A stretch of 44,904 nucleotides of DNA, from contig CANPMT010000018.1 of NCBI GenBank assembly GCA_947575235.1, forward strand, positions 1 to 44,904, in the 5' to 3' direction. The notes beneath the pieces were generated by a model that was not told where the DNA came from, did not search any database, and saw only the letters and a program-made list of their open reading frames with translations. Both the position numbers and the translations under genes were made by a program. The DNA is from an uncultured Porphyromonadaceae bacterium. GTDB taxonomy: Bacteria > Bacteroidota > Bacteroidia > Bacteroidales > Muribaculaceae. Positions 32,320 through 41,345 of the stretch are shown in pieces; within the stretch, counting starts at the first letter, position 1; every line of letters starts with the position of its first letter.

Positions 32320-33402
32320 ATGTGGGATAATAATCTGTTGTATGAATATTCGGTGCTGGCCGGGTCGGTGACCACCTTTGTTCTGGCTCTCTGCCTCTTT
32401 TTGGTTAAACCTCCGCAGATAGCCCTTTTCGACGTCTACCGCCGGTCGAGGCTGATGTTAGGGGCCGGATATGCCGCCTATGCCTTGGGAATCGGGGTGT
32501 TCGTGGTGATTCCGCTGCGCTCGGAGGCACCGCTGATAGCTTCGGCAGTCAACCTTACATACTATCTTGCAGCCGAATACCTCTTCGGATGCTCCTTCAT
32601 ATCGCTTCTCGACCCCGCTTTCTGTTCTGCCGGAAGGATGAGGCGCTATGTGCTATCATTCTGCGCGGCTGAGCTTACCCTGTGGGGTGGGGCGGCTCTC
32701 GTGCCCTCCGGTCGGTTTGTCTGGGTTTTAGCCGGGGTAGGGATATGGTTTCTCATCCAGGCGGGGATAATGACCTTAGTATTTCTGAAATCCTACCGTC
32801 GGCTCAAGCGGCAGCTCGAATACAACTACGCCGACACCACAGTCACCTTTATACGCTGGCTCCATCTCAGTGCGTGGTGTGTCATAATCTTCGGTATGCT
32901 CTGCGGTTTATCGCTCTTTTTCAGCAAGATGTGGCTTGCGCTGCTGATGAGCGCGGGGATACTGGTGTTCATCTACATCTACGTGTCGGTAGAGAATTAC
33001 GCCCTGCATCTTCCTGTGGTGCAATATGTGGCCGAGAATCCGCTTGAGGAGAGTGGCGATATGGTGTCGGGCGAAGGTGAGAGCATGTTTGTGAGGCGTC
33101 TTGAGGCATGGATAGCCGGTCAGGGGTATTGCGACGCTGATATAACACTTGAGGTATTGGCCGAGCGGGTAGGCACCAACCGCAGCTACCTCTCCGGTTA
33201 CATCAACCGCCACTACGGAAAGAGTTTCAGCACCTGGATCAACGAGATGCGGCTTGAGAGGGCCAGACATCTGTTAGGTGGCGCGACGCCGTGCACAGTG
33301 GCTGAGGTGGTGGAGATGACCGGCTTCTCGTCGGTCTCCTACTTCGGCAAACTCTTCCGCAAAGCCTACGGCGTGACCCCGACCTCCTACCGCAACCGAT
33401 GA
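32320..33402 (+). CDS. Membrane-anchored AraC-family transcriptional regulator
   Basis: 360 residues. The N-terminal part (about 10-230) has six or seven membrane segments (YSVLAGSVTTFVLALCLFLV, LIASAVNLTYYLAAEYLF, MWLALLMSAGILVFIYIYV). The C-terminal part (about 255-358) is an AraC/XylS-type double helix-turn-helix: ITLEVLAERVGTNRSYLSGY, then VAEVVEMTGFSSVSYFGKLF and the family end RKAYGVTPTSYRNR. Such proteins are frequent in Bacteroidales and read an unknown membrane or external signal. The next genes downstream on the same strand are the SGNH esterase and the GH92 operon, but both have their own promoters, so regulation of them is only possible, not shown. Confidence 0.9.
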   Translation: MWDNNLLYEYSVLAGSVTTFVLALCLFLVKPPQIALFDVYRRSRLMLGAGYAAYALGIGVFVVIPLRSEAPLIASAVNLTYYLAAEYLFGCSFISLLDPAFCSAGRMRRYVLSFCAAELTLWGGAALVPSGRFVWVLAGVGIWFLIQAGIMTLVFLKSYRRLKRQLEYNYADTTVTFIRWLHLSAWCVIIFGMLCGLSLFFSKMWLALLMSAGILVFIYIYVSVENYALHLPVVQYVAENPLEESGDMVSGEGESMFVRRLEAWIAGQGYCDADITLEVLAERVGTNRSYLSGYINRHYGKSFSTWINEMRLERARHLLGGATPCTVAEVVEMTGFSSVSYFGKLFRKAYGVTPTSYRNR

Positions 33403-33418
33403 GCAAACTTACAGTCCT

Positions 33419-33451
33419 GTTGCCGAATAATGATTATTTTTATTACTTTTG
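33419..33451 (+). promoter_or_regulatory. Probable promoter of the SGNH esterase gene
   Basis: GTTG at 33419-33422 (3 of 4 to TTTG), 21 bp, TACTTTTG at 33444-33451. Leader about 20 nt to the ATG at 33479. Confidence 0.5.
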
Positions 33452-33478
33452 CAATCATAAACTATAACCTTGCGATTT

Positions 33479-34549
33479 ATGTATAAGAGAATGTTCCTTT
33501 CTGCGGTGGCGGCGATGACGTTGCTGGGCGCTTGCGCCGTCAGCGGCGGGCAGTCGGCTGTCACGATTCCAGGCAGCCATGAGGTTGTGTCATATATGGG
33601 ACGCACGGCGGTGACATCCGACAGTGCGGTGCGTTTCAATTATCCCGGTGTCACCGCCCGATTGGGTTTCTCAGGCTCTCAGCTTGATATGCTTACAAAT
33701 CCCGGCAGCGGGTTCTGGATGGTGAGTGTCGATGACAGTCCGGCTGTAAAGATGGAGGTGGCTCAGAATGATTCCGTGCTCTCGCTGACCGGTCTGGCTG
33801 ACGGTGAGCATACCGCCCGTCTTACTTATTGCATCGAGGGGTTTGAGCACAATCCAGAAATCAGAGGTTTCCGTGTGCCGGGCGGAAACAGATTCTTCAA
33901 TACCCCGGATTCAAGCGCCCGCAGGATTGAGTTTATCGGCAACAGCATAACCTGCGGTTTCGGAACCGAGGCTGACAATGCGGAAGCCCCATTCACTTAC
34001 GACACCGAGAACCACTGTCTGAGTTATGCCTATCTCACGGCAAGGGAACTGAATGCCAATTTCAATATGGTGTGCCGGTCGGGTATCGGAATATACCGCA
34101 ACGCCGGCTCTCCGCGCGAGGGGGACGCCGAGAAGACGATGCCCGACGAATATGACTACACTATGCTCTACGACCATTCCGTGCCATGGGACCACACCCG
34201 TTTCTCGCCCGATATAATCTGCATCAATCTGGGCACCAACGACACCAGCGGCGGCAACTACGACATAGAGCGTTTCGAGAATCGTTACAACGGGTTTCTT
34301 GACCATCTGCGGCAGCTGCATCCCGACGCCAAGATCGTTCTGCTGACAGGGAGCATGATGCACGGCAGGGAACTCGATGACGTGAAGGGTGTGCTCGACC
34401 GGCTTGCCAAGTCGCGCGAGGGTGTCTACCGTTTTGACATGACACCGCAGGATGGTGAGGCCGGGTATGGCGCGGGCTATCATCCCTCGGCTGCGCAGTC
34501 AAGGAAGATGGCCGCTGAGCTGACCCCCTTCCTGTGGAGTATCCAATGA
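33479..34549 (+). CDS. CE2-like SGNH carbohydrate esterase lipoprotein
   Basis: 356 residues from the ATG at 33479 (a TTG nine bases upstream is in frame but less likely). Lipobox LGAC with Cys 19 predicts a lipoprotein. Residues about 30-140 form the small jelly-roll domain of CE2 esterases, and about 148-355 the SGNH hydrolase: block I GNSITCG with S156, block III GTND with N254, block V YHPS with H335. CE2 enzymes remove acetyl groups, mostly from sugar O-6. The gene lies 76 bp after the AraC gene and is followed by a terminator, then the GH92 genes; it may deacetylate the same glycan. Family call is good, substrate unknown. Confidence 0.88.
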   Translation: MYKRMFLSAVAAMTLLGACAVSGGQSAVTIPGSHEVVSYMGRTAVTSDSAVRFNYPGVTARLGFSGSQLDMLTNPGSGFWMVSVDDSPAVKMEVAQNDSVLSLTGLADGEHTARLTYCIEGFEHNPEIRGFRVPGGNRFFNTPDSSARRIEFIGNSITCGFGTEADNAEAPFTYDTENHCLSYAYLTARELNANFNMVCRSGIGIYRNAGSPREGDAEKTMPDEYDYTMLYDHSVPWDHTRFSPDIICINLGTNDTSGGNYDIERFENRYNGFLDHLRQLHPDAKIVLLTGSMMHGRELDDVKGVLDRLAKSREGVYRFDMTPQDGEAGYGAGYHPSAAQSRKMAAELTPFLWSIQ

Positions 34550-34593
34550 CACTGCAGGCCCACGAGGCCGCGGATTACACCGTCTGCAGATAA

Positions 34594-34620
34594 TGCCCCG
34601 GTTAAGCGCCGGGGCAATTT
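34594..34620 (+). terminator. Terminator after the esterase gene
   Basis: 8-bp stem TGCCCCGG / CCGGGGCA (34594-34601 and 34609-34616) with a 7-nt loop and a T-rich tail (ATTTATTTT), 44 bp after the esterase stop. Confidence 0.75.
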
Positions 34621-34622
34621 AT

Positions 34623-34676
34623 TTTGCAAGATTAGGCGTTTCTATTTGCAAGATTGATAGATTATTGTTAATTTTG
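34623..34676 (+). promoter_or_regulatory. GH92 operon promoter with 22-bp-spaced direct repeat
   Basis: TTTG at 34645-34648, 20 bp, TAATTTTG at 34669-34676. The 11-mer TTTGCAAGATT occurs at 34623-34633 and 34645-34655, exactly 22 bp apart (two helical turns), the second copy containing the -33 element. This looks like a regulator site that overlaps the promoter. The predicted transcript start near 34683 rules out an upstream start codon at 34676. Confidence 0.65.
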
Positions 34677-34765
34677 TGACCGTAAATCAAATCATAGGAT
34701 ACAATTCAAGAATCTTTAAATTATTTTCTACATTTTTAATGAAACCACATCATTTCAATCTTAGA

Positions 34766-37027
34766 ATGAATTCCGTGAATCTCAGCCTGTGCTGCCCCAT
34801 TGCGCTGGCCGCCGTTCTCTGCGCGTGCAGCTCCGGCACAGGGAATGAGAAGGGTAAGACACCGGTGGATTACGTCAATCCATATATCGGAAATATCAGC
34901 CATCTGCTTGTGCCTACTTTCCCGAACGTACACCTCCCTAACAGCATGTTGCGAATGGTGCCGGAAAGAGCCGACTATACTGCCGACAAACTGAACGGTC
35001 TTCCGATTATCGTAACCAACCACCGCGAGAAATCGGCGTTCAATCTCTCACCTTTCCAGGGGGAGAAGTCGGAGATTGCTCCGGTCATAGCTTATACATA
35101 TGACAATGAGGATATACGTCCCTACCGCTATTCGGTGATGCTCGACGAGCCGCAGATCGACGTGAGCTTCGCACCCTCGCATCAGTCGGCCGTATATGAC
35201 ATGAAGCTGAATCCCGACAAACCGGCCTATCTGATTCTCAATTCAAAGGATGGTGAGCTGAAGGCTGACGGGAACTCGTTCAGCGGCTACCAGAATCTCG
35301 ACAATAATGTGAAGGTGTATCTTTATCTTGAGACGGAGCAGCAGCCGGTTGAGGTGACCGACGTGGCCTCGGGCTCTTCGGCGACCGCCTCGGGTAAGGA
35401 TGCCGCCTTGGTGGCAAGATACCCCGACGGCACAAAGGAGCTGAACGTGCGTTACGGCGTGTCGTTTATCAGCGAGGAGCAGGCCAAGAGGAACCTGCGC
35501 CGCGAGATTGCCAACTATGACGTCGACTCTGTGGCTAACGCCGCAAAGGATGTCTGGAACGAGACTTTAGGGAAGATTGATGTGCAGACCGATAACGAGG
35601 ATGACAAGACCCTCTTCTACACGTCGCTCTACCGCACTTATGAACGCCCTGTATGCCTGAGCGAGGACGGGAAGTATTTCAGCGCGTCTGACGGTAAGGT
35701 GCATGACGACGGAGGGGAGCCCTTCTATACCGATGACTGGATCTGGGACACCTACCGCGCCGCCCATCCGCTGCGCGTGATTGTGGAGCCGGAACTGGAG
35801 GTGGATATCATCGACTCTTACCTGAGGATGGCGCAGCAGACCGACAGTCTGTGGATGCCGACATTCCCTGAAATCACGGGCGACACACGCCGTATGAACT
35901 CGAACCATGGCGTGGCCACCGTGGCCGATGCCTACGCCAAGGGTCTGACTGATTTCGACCTCGCGTTGGCTTACGAGGCTTGCCGCAAGGGTATCGAGGA
36001 GAAGACACTCGCCCCGTGGTCGGGTAAACCGGCCGGCGGTCTGGATGATTTCTACAAGAAGCATGGCTACATCCCGGCGCTCGCTCCGGGTGAGAAGGAG
36101 AAGTATCCTGAGGTACACTCCTTCGAGAACCGACAGCCGGTGGCCGTGACTCTCGGCACAGCCTACGATGAATGGTGCCTGAGCCGCATAGCCTCCTTCT
36201 TAGGGAAGGATGCCGAGGCCGCCCGTTATGACAGTCTCTCGTATAACTACCGCAACCTCTTCAACCCCGAGACGAAATTCTTCCATCCCAAGGATGAGGC
36301 CGGACGTTTCATCCAGCCCTTCGACTACCGCTATCCGGGTGGAATGGGGGCACGTGAATATTACGGCGAGAACAACGGATGGGTCTACCGTTGGGATGTG
36401 CCCCACAATATCCCCGACCTGATTCAGCTGATGGGTGGCGACGCGGAGTTTAACGCCGCGCTCGACAGCATGTTCAACGAGCCGTTGGGGAAGAATAAAT
36501 TCCAGTTCTACGCGCAGTTGCCCGACCATACAGGTAACGTGGGGCAGTTCTCGATGGCCAACGAGCCGAGCCTGCATGTGCCATATCTCTACAACTACAG
36601 CGGCGCCCCCTGGAAATCGCAGAAGCGCATACACTCGCTGCTGCGCCAGTGGTTCCGCAACGACCTGATGGGTGTGCCCGGCGATGAGGATGGCGGCGGT
36701 ATGTCAGGTTTCGTGGTGTTCACCATGTTGGGCTTCTATCCCGTCACTCCGGGTCTGCCGGTATATACCATAGGCACCCCCTTCTTTGACGAGGCTACAA
36801 TCCACCTCGACAACGGTAAGGAGTTTACGGTAAAGGCCAACAATTATTCCGAGAACAACAAGTATATCCAGTCGGCACGTCTCAACGGCAAGGAGCTCAA
36901 CGGCCCATGGTTCACCCATGGCGACCTCACGGAGGGTGGAGTCCTGGAGTTCGAGATGGGTCCGGTGGCCAACCGCGACTGGGGTAAGGATGCCGATTAC
37001 AAAGCCTTCATAAACTCACTGAAATGA
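34766..37027 (+). CDS. Divergent GH92 family lipoprotein
   Basis: 753 residues from the ATG at 34766, which starts a lipoprotein signal (MNSVNLSLCCPIALAAVLCAC, Cys 21); the ATG at 34739 would add 9 residues. GH92 features: DYVNPYIGN, the (alpha/alpha)6 region WDTYRAAHPL, GENNGWVYRWDVPHNI (candidate acid Glu), NEPSLHVPYLYNYSGAPW and GDEDGGGMSGFVVFTMLGFYP. GH92 enzymes are Ca-dependent exo-alpha-mannosidases. The N-terminal domain differs from ordinary GH92 (SHLLVPTFPNVHLPNSML in place of GxTYPGAxxPFGMVQLS), and ENNGW replaces EGNAW, so the bond cleaved may differ from the usual. First gene of a three-gene operon; the next gene overlaps by 4 bp (ATGA). Confidence 0.9.
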   Translation: MNSVNLSLCCPIALAAVLCACSSGTGNEKGKTPVDYVNPYIGNISHLLVPTFPNVHLPNSMLRMVPERADYTADKLNGLPIIVTNHREKSAFNLSPFQGEKSEIAPVIAYTYDNEDIRPYRYSVMLDEPQIDVSFAPSHQSAVYDMKLNPDKPAYLILNSKDGELKADGNSFSGYQNLDNNVKVYLYLETEQQPVEVTDVASGSSATASGKDAALVARYPDGTKELNVRYGVSFISEEQAKRNLRREIANYDVDSVANAAKDVWNETLGKIDVQTDNEDDKTLFYTSLYRTYERPVCLSEDGKYFSASDGKVHDDGGEPFYTDDWIWDTYRAAHPLRVIVEPELEVDIIDSYLRMAQQTDSLWMPTFPEITGDTRRMNSNHGVATVADAYAKGLTDFDLALAYEACRKGIEEKTLAPWSGKPAGGLDDFYKKHGYIPALAPGEKEKYPEVHSFENRQPVAVTLGTAYDEWCLSRIASFLGKDAEAARYDSLSYNYRNLFNPETKFFHPKDEAGRFIQPFDYRYPGGMGAREYYGENNGWVYRWDVPHNIPDLIQLMGGDAEFNAALDSMFNEPLGKNKFQFYAQLPDHTGNVGQFSMANEPSLHVPYLYNYSGAPWKSQKRIHSLLRQWFRNDLMGVPGDEDGGGMSGFVVFTMLGFYPVTPGLPVYTIGTPFFDEATIHLDNGKEFTVKANNYSENNKYIQSARLNGKELNGPWFTHGDLTEGGVLEFEMGPVANRDWGKDADYKAFINSLK

Positions 37028-39243
37028 GACGCCTGATACCAATGCTCATGCTTCCCGCCGCGATAGCCGTGGCGGGTTGCTCCTCATCCTCGGGTGAGGC
37101 TGACAAGGGAGCCGACCTCGCCACATTCGTCGACCCCTTCATCGGAACAGATTTCACCGGCAACACCTATCCCGGGGCGCAGGCCCCGTTCGGTATGGTG
37201 CAGCTCAGTCCCGACAACGGTCTGCCGGGCTGGGACCGTATCGCAGGGTATTTCTATCCCGACTCCACGATAGCCGGATTCTCGCACACGCATCTCTCCG
37301 GCACCGGGGCGGGCGACCTCTACGACATATCCTACCTCCCCTACATACTTCCGGGGAAACGGGCCGAGGCTCCGTTGGGGCTTCATTCCCGTTTCTCGCA
37401 TGATTCGGAGGAGGCCCGCGCCGGTTATTACAAGGTGCGGCTCGACGACTATGGAATCGACGTGGAACTCACAGCCACGCCTCGTGTGGGGCTGCAGCGT
37501 TACACCTTCCCCGCATCCGACAGCGCGGCGGTGAGCCTCAACCTCTCGAAGGCCACGAACTGGGACAGCACACGCGACACCAAAATCATGCTGATCGACT
37601 CGGTGACTGTGGCCGGCTACCGCTTCTCTGACGGCTGGGCACGCAACCAGCGGCTGTGGTTCGCCACTCGTTTCTCGCGCCCCTTCCTTTCGGCCGAAAT
37701 CGACTCCACGGCTATCCTCAACGACAAGGGTGAGCGCGTGGGTATGGCCTGCGACGCCACTTTCCGCTTCAATACCAAAGAGGGGGAGAGGATAACGCTG
37801 GCCACGGCTCTCTCACCCAACAGTGTGGAGGGTGCCCTCGCCAATCTCATGGCTGAGTCGCCTGTCGTTGATTTCGATGCCGCCGAAGAGTCAACACGCA
37901 GGGAATGGAACAGTGAGCTGGCCAAGATAAAGGTGACCACATCTGACGAGCGTCTGAAACGGATATTCTATACAGCCCTCTATCATTCGATGCTGGCCCC
38001 GACAATCTATAACGATGTCAACGGTGCGTATCCCGGTCCTGACGGGAAGACTCACCAGAGTGCTTCGCACACCAATTACTCCTCCTTCTCGACATGGGAC
38101 ACCTACCGCACGGCGCATCCCCTCTATACGATCGTTGACCCGCAGCGGGCCGGCGATATGGCACGTTCCCTATTTGACTTCGGCGAGCAGAACGGCCGTC
38201 TTCCGGTATGGAACATGTGGGCGTCCGAGACCGATATGATGATCGGTTATCACTCGGCGCCGATAATCGTGGATGCCATTCTGAAGAACTTAGGCGGTTT
38301 CACCCCGGAGGAGCAGAAACGTGCCCTGCAGCTGATGGTGAACACAGCGCGTATGCGCGATTACCGCCGGTTGGGTGATTATATCGACAAGGGGTATGTG
38401 CCTCAGAGTGAGGATGACAGCTGGGAGATGTCGAAGACTCTCGAGTATGCTTTCGACGATTATTCAATAGCTCTCCTGGCCAAGCATCTCGGTGAGACGG
38501 AGATTTATGAGGAGTTCCTCAAACGTTCGAAGAATTACCGCAACACCTACAATCCGGCCACAGGGTTCTTCCAGCCGCGCAATGCCGACGGCTCTTTCCT
38601 TGAGCCGTTTAATCCTGACGCATATACCGAGGATATTTGCGAGAGCAACGCCTGGCAGTATCTCTTCTCGGTGCAGCATGATGTGGAGGGGCTGACTGAA
38701 CTCTTCGGCGGACGTAAGGCTCTCGAGGAGCGTCTTGACAGTATGGTGAGCCATGAGACCGACCCGTCGGTTGAGCTCCCGATATTCTCGACAGGGATGA
38801 TAGGACAGTATGCCCATGGCAATGAGCCGTCGCATCATAACCCCTATCTCTACAACTATACCGACGCACCGTGGAAGGGTGTCGACTGGCTGCGCAGGAT
38901 CATGACCGAACTCTATACCGATACCCCCGCCGGACTCCCCGGCAATGAGGATATGGGGCAGATGTCGGCATGGTTCGTGATGTCGGCCATGGGCTTCTAT
39001 CCCGTCGACCCTGTGGGTGGCGTGTATGAACTCGGTGCGCCGATGTTTGAGCGTGTGGAGATTCCGGTGGGAGAGGGGCGCGCCTTCACCGTGATAGCCG
39101 AGGGTCTCTCCGACAAGAACCGTTACATCGGCTCGGCCACGCTTGACGGCCGACCATTGGAGAAGCCGCAGATAACGCATGACGACGTGATGCGCGGCGT
39201 CACCCTGACGTTGAAAATGACAGATAAGAAGGATAAGAGATGA
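37024..39243 (+). CDS. GH92 alpha-mannosidase lipoprotein
   Basis: 739 residues with lipobox VAGC (Cys 19). Canonical GH92: VDPFIGTDFTGNTYPGAQAPFGMVQLSPDN at the N-terminal beta-sandwich, WDTYRTAHPL, ESNAWQYLFSVQHDVEGLTELFGG, GNEPSHHNPYLYNYTDAPWKG, and GNEDMGQMSAWFVMSAMGFYP with the conserved catalytic Asp. Family members remove terminal alpha-linked mannose (1,2, 1,3, 1,4 or 1,6) from N-glycans or yeast mannan using calcium. It overlaps both neighbours by 4 bp, so the GH92-GH92-MFS genes are translationally coupled. Likely anchored in the outer membrane, facing the periplasm or the outside. Confidence 0.95.
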   Translation: MRRLIPMLMLPAAIAVAGCSSSSGEADKGADLATFVDPFIGTDFTGNTYPGAQAPFGMVQLSPDNGLPGWDRIAGYFYPDSTIAGFSHTHLSGTGAGDLYDISYLPYILPGKRAEAPLGLHSRFSHDSEEARAGYYKVRLDDYGIDVELTATPRVGLQRYTFPASDSAAVSLNLSKATNWDSTRDTKIMLIDSVTVAGYRFSDGWARNQRLWFATRFSRPFLSAEIDSTAILNDKGERVGMACDATFRFNTKEGERITLATALSPNSVEGALANLMAESPVVDFDAAEESTRREWNSELAKIKVTTSDERLKRIFYTALYHSMLAPTIYNDVNGAYPGPDGKTHQSASHTNYSSFSTWDTYRTAHPLYTIVDPQRAGDMARSLFDFGEQNGRLPVWNMWASETDMMIGYHSAPIIVDAILKNLGGFTPEEQKRALQLMVNTARMRDYRRLGDYIDKGYVPQSEDDSWEMSKTLEYAFDDYSIALLAKHLGETEIYEEFLKRSKNYRNTYNPATGFFQPRNADGSFLEPFNPDAYTEDICESNAWQYLFSVQHDVEGLTELFGGRKALEERLDSMVSHETDPSVELPIFSTGMIGQYAHGNEPSHHNPYLYNYTDAPWKGVDWLRRIMTELYTDTPAGLPGNEDMGQMSAWFVMSAMGFYPVDPVGGVYELGAPMFERVEIPVGEGRAFTVIAEGLSDKNRYIGSATLDGRPLEKPQITHDDVMRGVTLTLKMTDKKDKR

Positions 39244-40568
39244 AACGTTCCCCCGTAACATGGGTGCCCACGGCCTATTTCGCCATGGGACTCCCGTTTG
39301 TAGTGGTGAATATGGTGTCGGTGCTCATGTTCCAAGGTATGGGCACCGATGCCGCCGCCATAACATTCTGGACCTCTCTCATACTCCTGCCGTGGAGTCT
39401 GAAGCCACTCTGGAGTCCGCTGATGGAGCTTTTCGGCACGAAGAAGATGTATGTCACCACCACCCAGCTTCTCACAGGAATAGCGTTCGGGTTGGTGGCG
39501 TTGTCGCTCAATTTCCATGATTTCTTCGCTCCGGCTGTGGCATTCCTTGCCCTGGCGGCCTTGTCGGGAGCCACGCATGATGTGGCCTGCGACGGTGTGT
39601 ATATGGCCGAGCTCTCTACGGAGGACCAGGCGCGTTACATCGGCTGGCAGGGTGCGTTCTACAACATAGCGAAGATAGCCGCCTCGGGTGGCCTGGTGTA
39701 TCTGGCCGGTGTGCTGATAAAGCATGCTTTGCCAGCCGGGATGACAGCCGAGACGGCGCCTGCCATCGATAGCATAGCCGCCAACCGTTATGCGTGGACC
39801 TGGATTATGGGTCTGTTGGGTGCGATAATGGTTCTCATCTCACTCTACCATATAGTCATTCTTCCCTCATCGGAGGGGAAGAGGGATAAGACGGCTGAGA
39901 AGAGGTCGGGTAAAGAGGCGATGCGTGAATTATGGGGTGTGTTGGCTGAGTTTTTCCGCAAACCTTATATCTGGATCTACATTCTGTTCATCATACTCTA
40001 CCGTTTCGGCGAGGGTTTTGTGGTGAAGATAGTGCCACTTTTCCTCAAAGCCGGGCGTGAGACCGGTGGCTTAGGGCTCGACAATGAGCAGATCGGTATA
40101 TTCTACGGCACGTTCGGTGCCGGTGCCTTTGTATTGGGTTCGTTGTTGGCGGGCTATTATATCTCGGCTCGTGGCCTCCGGCGCACGTTGCTCTCGTTGG
40201 TAGCGATATTCAACGTGCCGTTTATAGTGTATGTGTTTCTTGCGTGGTGGCAGCCGGAGAATGTTCTGTGGATAGCCGGCGGGATAGTGCTGGAATATTT
40301 CGGCTACGGTTTCGGCTTCGTAGGACTGACGCTCTTCATGATGCAGCAGGTTGCACCCGGCAAGCATCGCATGGCGCATTACGCGTTTGCCTCCGGCATC
40401 ATGAACTTAGGAGTGATGATACCCGGCATGATGAGTGGCTGGCTCTGCGACCGTATGGGCTACACCGCCTTCTTTGTAATGGTGATGATAGTCACCATCC
40501 CCGCCTTCCTGATGGCGTGGAAGCTCCCCTTCCGCTACGACGACAAAGGCAATCTCCTGACCCCCTAA
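39240..40568 (+). CDS. MFS transporter (PAT/AmpG-like), probable sugar importer
   Basis: 442 residues with about 12 membrane segments, in the pattern of the PAT/AmpG branch of the major facilitator superfamily: YFAMGLPFVVVNMVSVLMF in helix 1, SLKPLWSPLMELFGTKK between helices 2 and 3, ATHDVACDGVYMAELS in helix 4-5, and IGWQGAFYNIAKI. Its start overlaps the GH92 stop by 4 bp. The context suggests import of mannose or a manno-oligosaccharide released by the two GH92 enzymes, though AmpG-like proteins can carry muropeptides and substrate is not readable from sequence. Confidence 0.88.
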   Translation: MKRSPVTWVPTAYFAMGLPFVVVNMVSVLMFQGMGTDAAAITFWTSLILLPWSLKPLWSPLMELFGTKKMYVTTTQLLTGIAFGLVALSLNFHDFFAPAVAFLALAALSGATHDVACDGVYMAELSTEDQARYIGWQGAFYNIAKIAASGGLVYLAGVLIKHALPAGMTAETAPAIDSIAANRYAWTWIMGLLGAIMVLISLYHIVILPSSEGKRDKTAEKRSGKEAMRELWGVLAEFFRKPYIWIYILFIILYRFGEGFVVKIVPLFLKAGRETGGLGLDNEQIGIFYGTFGAGAFVLGSLLAGYYISARGLRRTLLSLVAIFNVPFIVYVFLAWWQPENVLWIAGGIVLEYFGYGFGFVGLTLFMMQQVAPGKHRMAHYAFASGIMNLGVMIPGMMSGWLCDRMGYTAFFVMVMIVTIPAFLMAWKLPFRYDDKGNLLTP

Positions 40569-40589
40569 AAAAGACGGCGCAAAGCCTCC

Positions 40590-40637
40590 TACCAAAGACG
40601 GAGCAAGGAGGACAGGCTGGAAGCCTGTCCTCCTTGC
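40590..40637. repeat. Symmetric REP copy between convergent MFS and transposase genes
   Basis: At 40603-40637 a perfect 15-bp inverted repeat, GCAAGGAGGACAGGC and its complement, surrounds the loop TGGAA. Other copies have only the 7-bp core stem and unequal sides; here both sides carry GGAG. The left flank CCAAAGACGGA also matches the repeat unit of the right-edge array. It lies 25 bp from the transposase stop and can act as a two-way terminator. Confidence 0.85.
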
Positions 40638-40662
40638 AAATTATCTTGCAAAGCAAATGACC

Positions 40663-41259
40663 CTACAAATGCCATCTTATCCCACCCATTGATACATTTT
40701 TGAAAAGATAGTTTTTAACATTATGATAATGGCAGCTGTCGCGGATTATTCTGTCATACGATTCCGCACCCCACAATTTCCCACATCTTCCGACTTGCTT
40801 ATTAATGGCATTGGCACTAAAACTCTTGATAGAATGTAATATCTTTTCAAGCTTATAATTATCGGAAGGCTGTAGCATCAGATGCACATGATTAGACATT
40901 ACAACATACCCATGAACGATGTATCTTATGCCATCATAGTGCCATATGGCATTCTCAACAATTCTTCCACAAGCATCATCTTTAAGCACACATGCACCAT
41001 ATCCGGCGTCGAGCCATTTATCAATCTTTTGGTCGAATAACCTATGATATTCAAGTTTCTGCTCAATTGTAAGAGGTGCAGGATGCTCGTTCAACCACTT
41101 ATCCTTAATAGATCTCAGTTGGTCAAGTTTAGTCTTAGGTAAAGAGTCGTGGAGTCGGAATGTGACAAAGTATATTTTTCCATCTTGATTCCAATGAGGA
41201 AGTTTCCGGTAAGAGATGTCAATAGGGGCATGTTTGTCAAAATAGTCACAGTCCATCAT
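40663..41259 (-). CDS. REP-associated tyrosine transposase (RAYT, Y1/HUH family)
   Basis: 198 residues from the ATG at 41259 (or 41256), chosen because a full promoter lies just upstream; a longer start at 41325 would precede the transcript. IS200/IS605-type Y1 transposase fold: YFVTFRLHDSLPK, GYVVMSNHVHLMLQP with the HUH metal ligands H124 and H126, and the catalytic tyrosine Y168 in ESYDRIIRDSCHYHNV. RAYTs are single-copy housekeeping-like transposases that spread or process REP palindromes. Here the cognate palindromes lie on both sides (40603, 41346, 41397). All catalytic residues are present. Confidence 0.94.
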   Translation of the reverse strand: MMDCDYFDKHAPIDISYRKLPHWNQDGKIYFVTFRLHDSLPKTKLDQLRSIKDKWLNEHPAPLTIEQKLEYHRLFDQKIDKWLDAGYGACVLKDDACGRIVENAIWHYDGIRYIVHGYVVMSNHVHLMLQPSDNYKLEKILHSIKSFSANAINKQVGRCGKLWGAESYDRIIRDSCHYHNVKNYLFKNVSMGGIRWHL

Positions 41260-41282
41260 AGCCAAGAGTTTTATAATGGAAG

Positions 41283-41314
41283 CAAAGTTAATGCAAAATA
41301 TCCACTTCAACAAA
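41283..41314 (-). promoter_or_regulatory. Promoter of the RAYT gene
   Basis: On the minus strand TTTG (41314-41311), 20 bp, TAACTTTG (41290-41283). Leader about 17-20 nt to the ATG pair at 41259/41256. Confidence 0.7.
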
Positions 41315-41345
41315 ATTATGAGCAAGAACTCCTACAAAATTAGGA

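Noticed and set aside
38464..39261. 265-codon open frame on the minus strand opposite the second GH92 gene
   Set aside because: Antisense shadow of a canonical GH92 gene; the translation has no family features.
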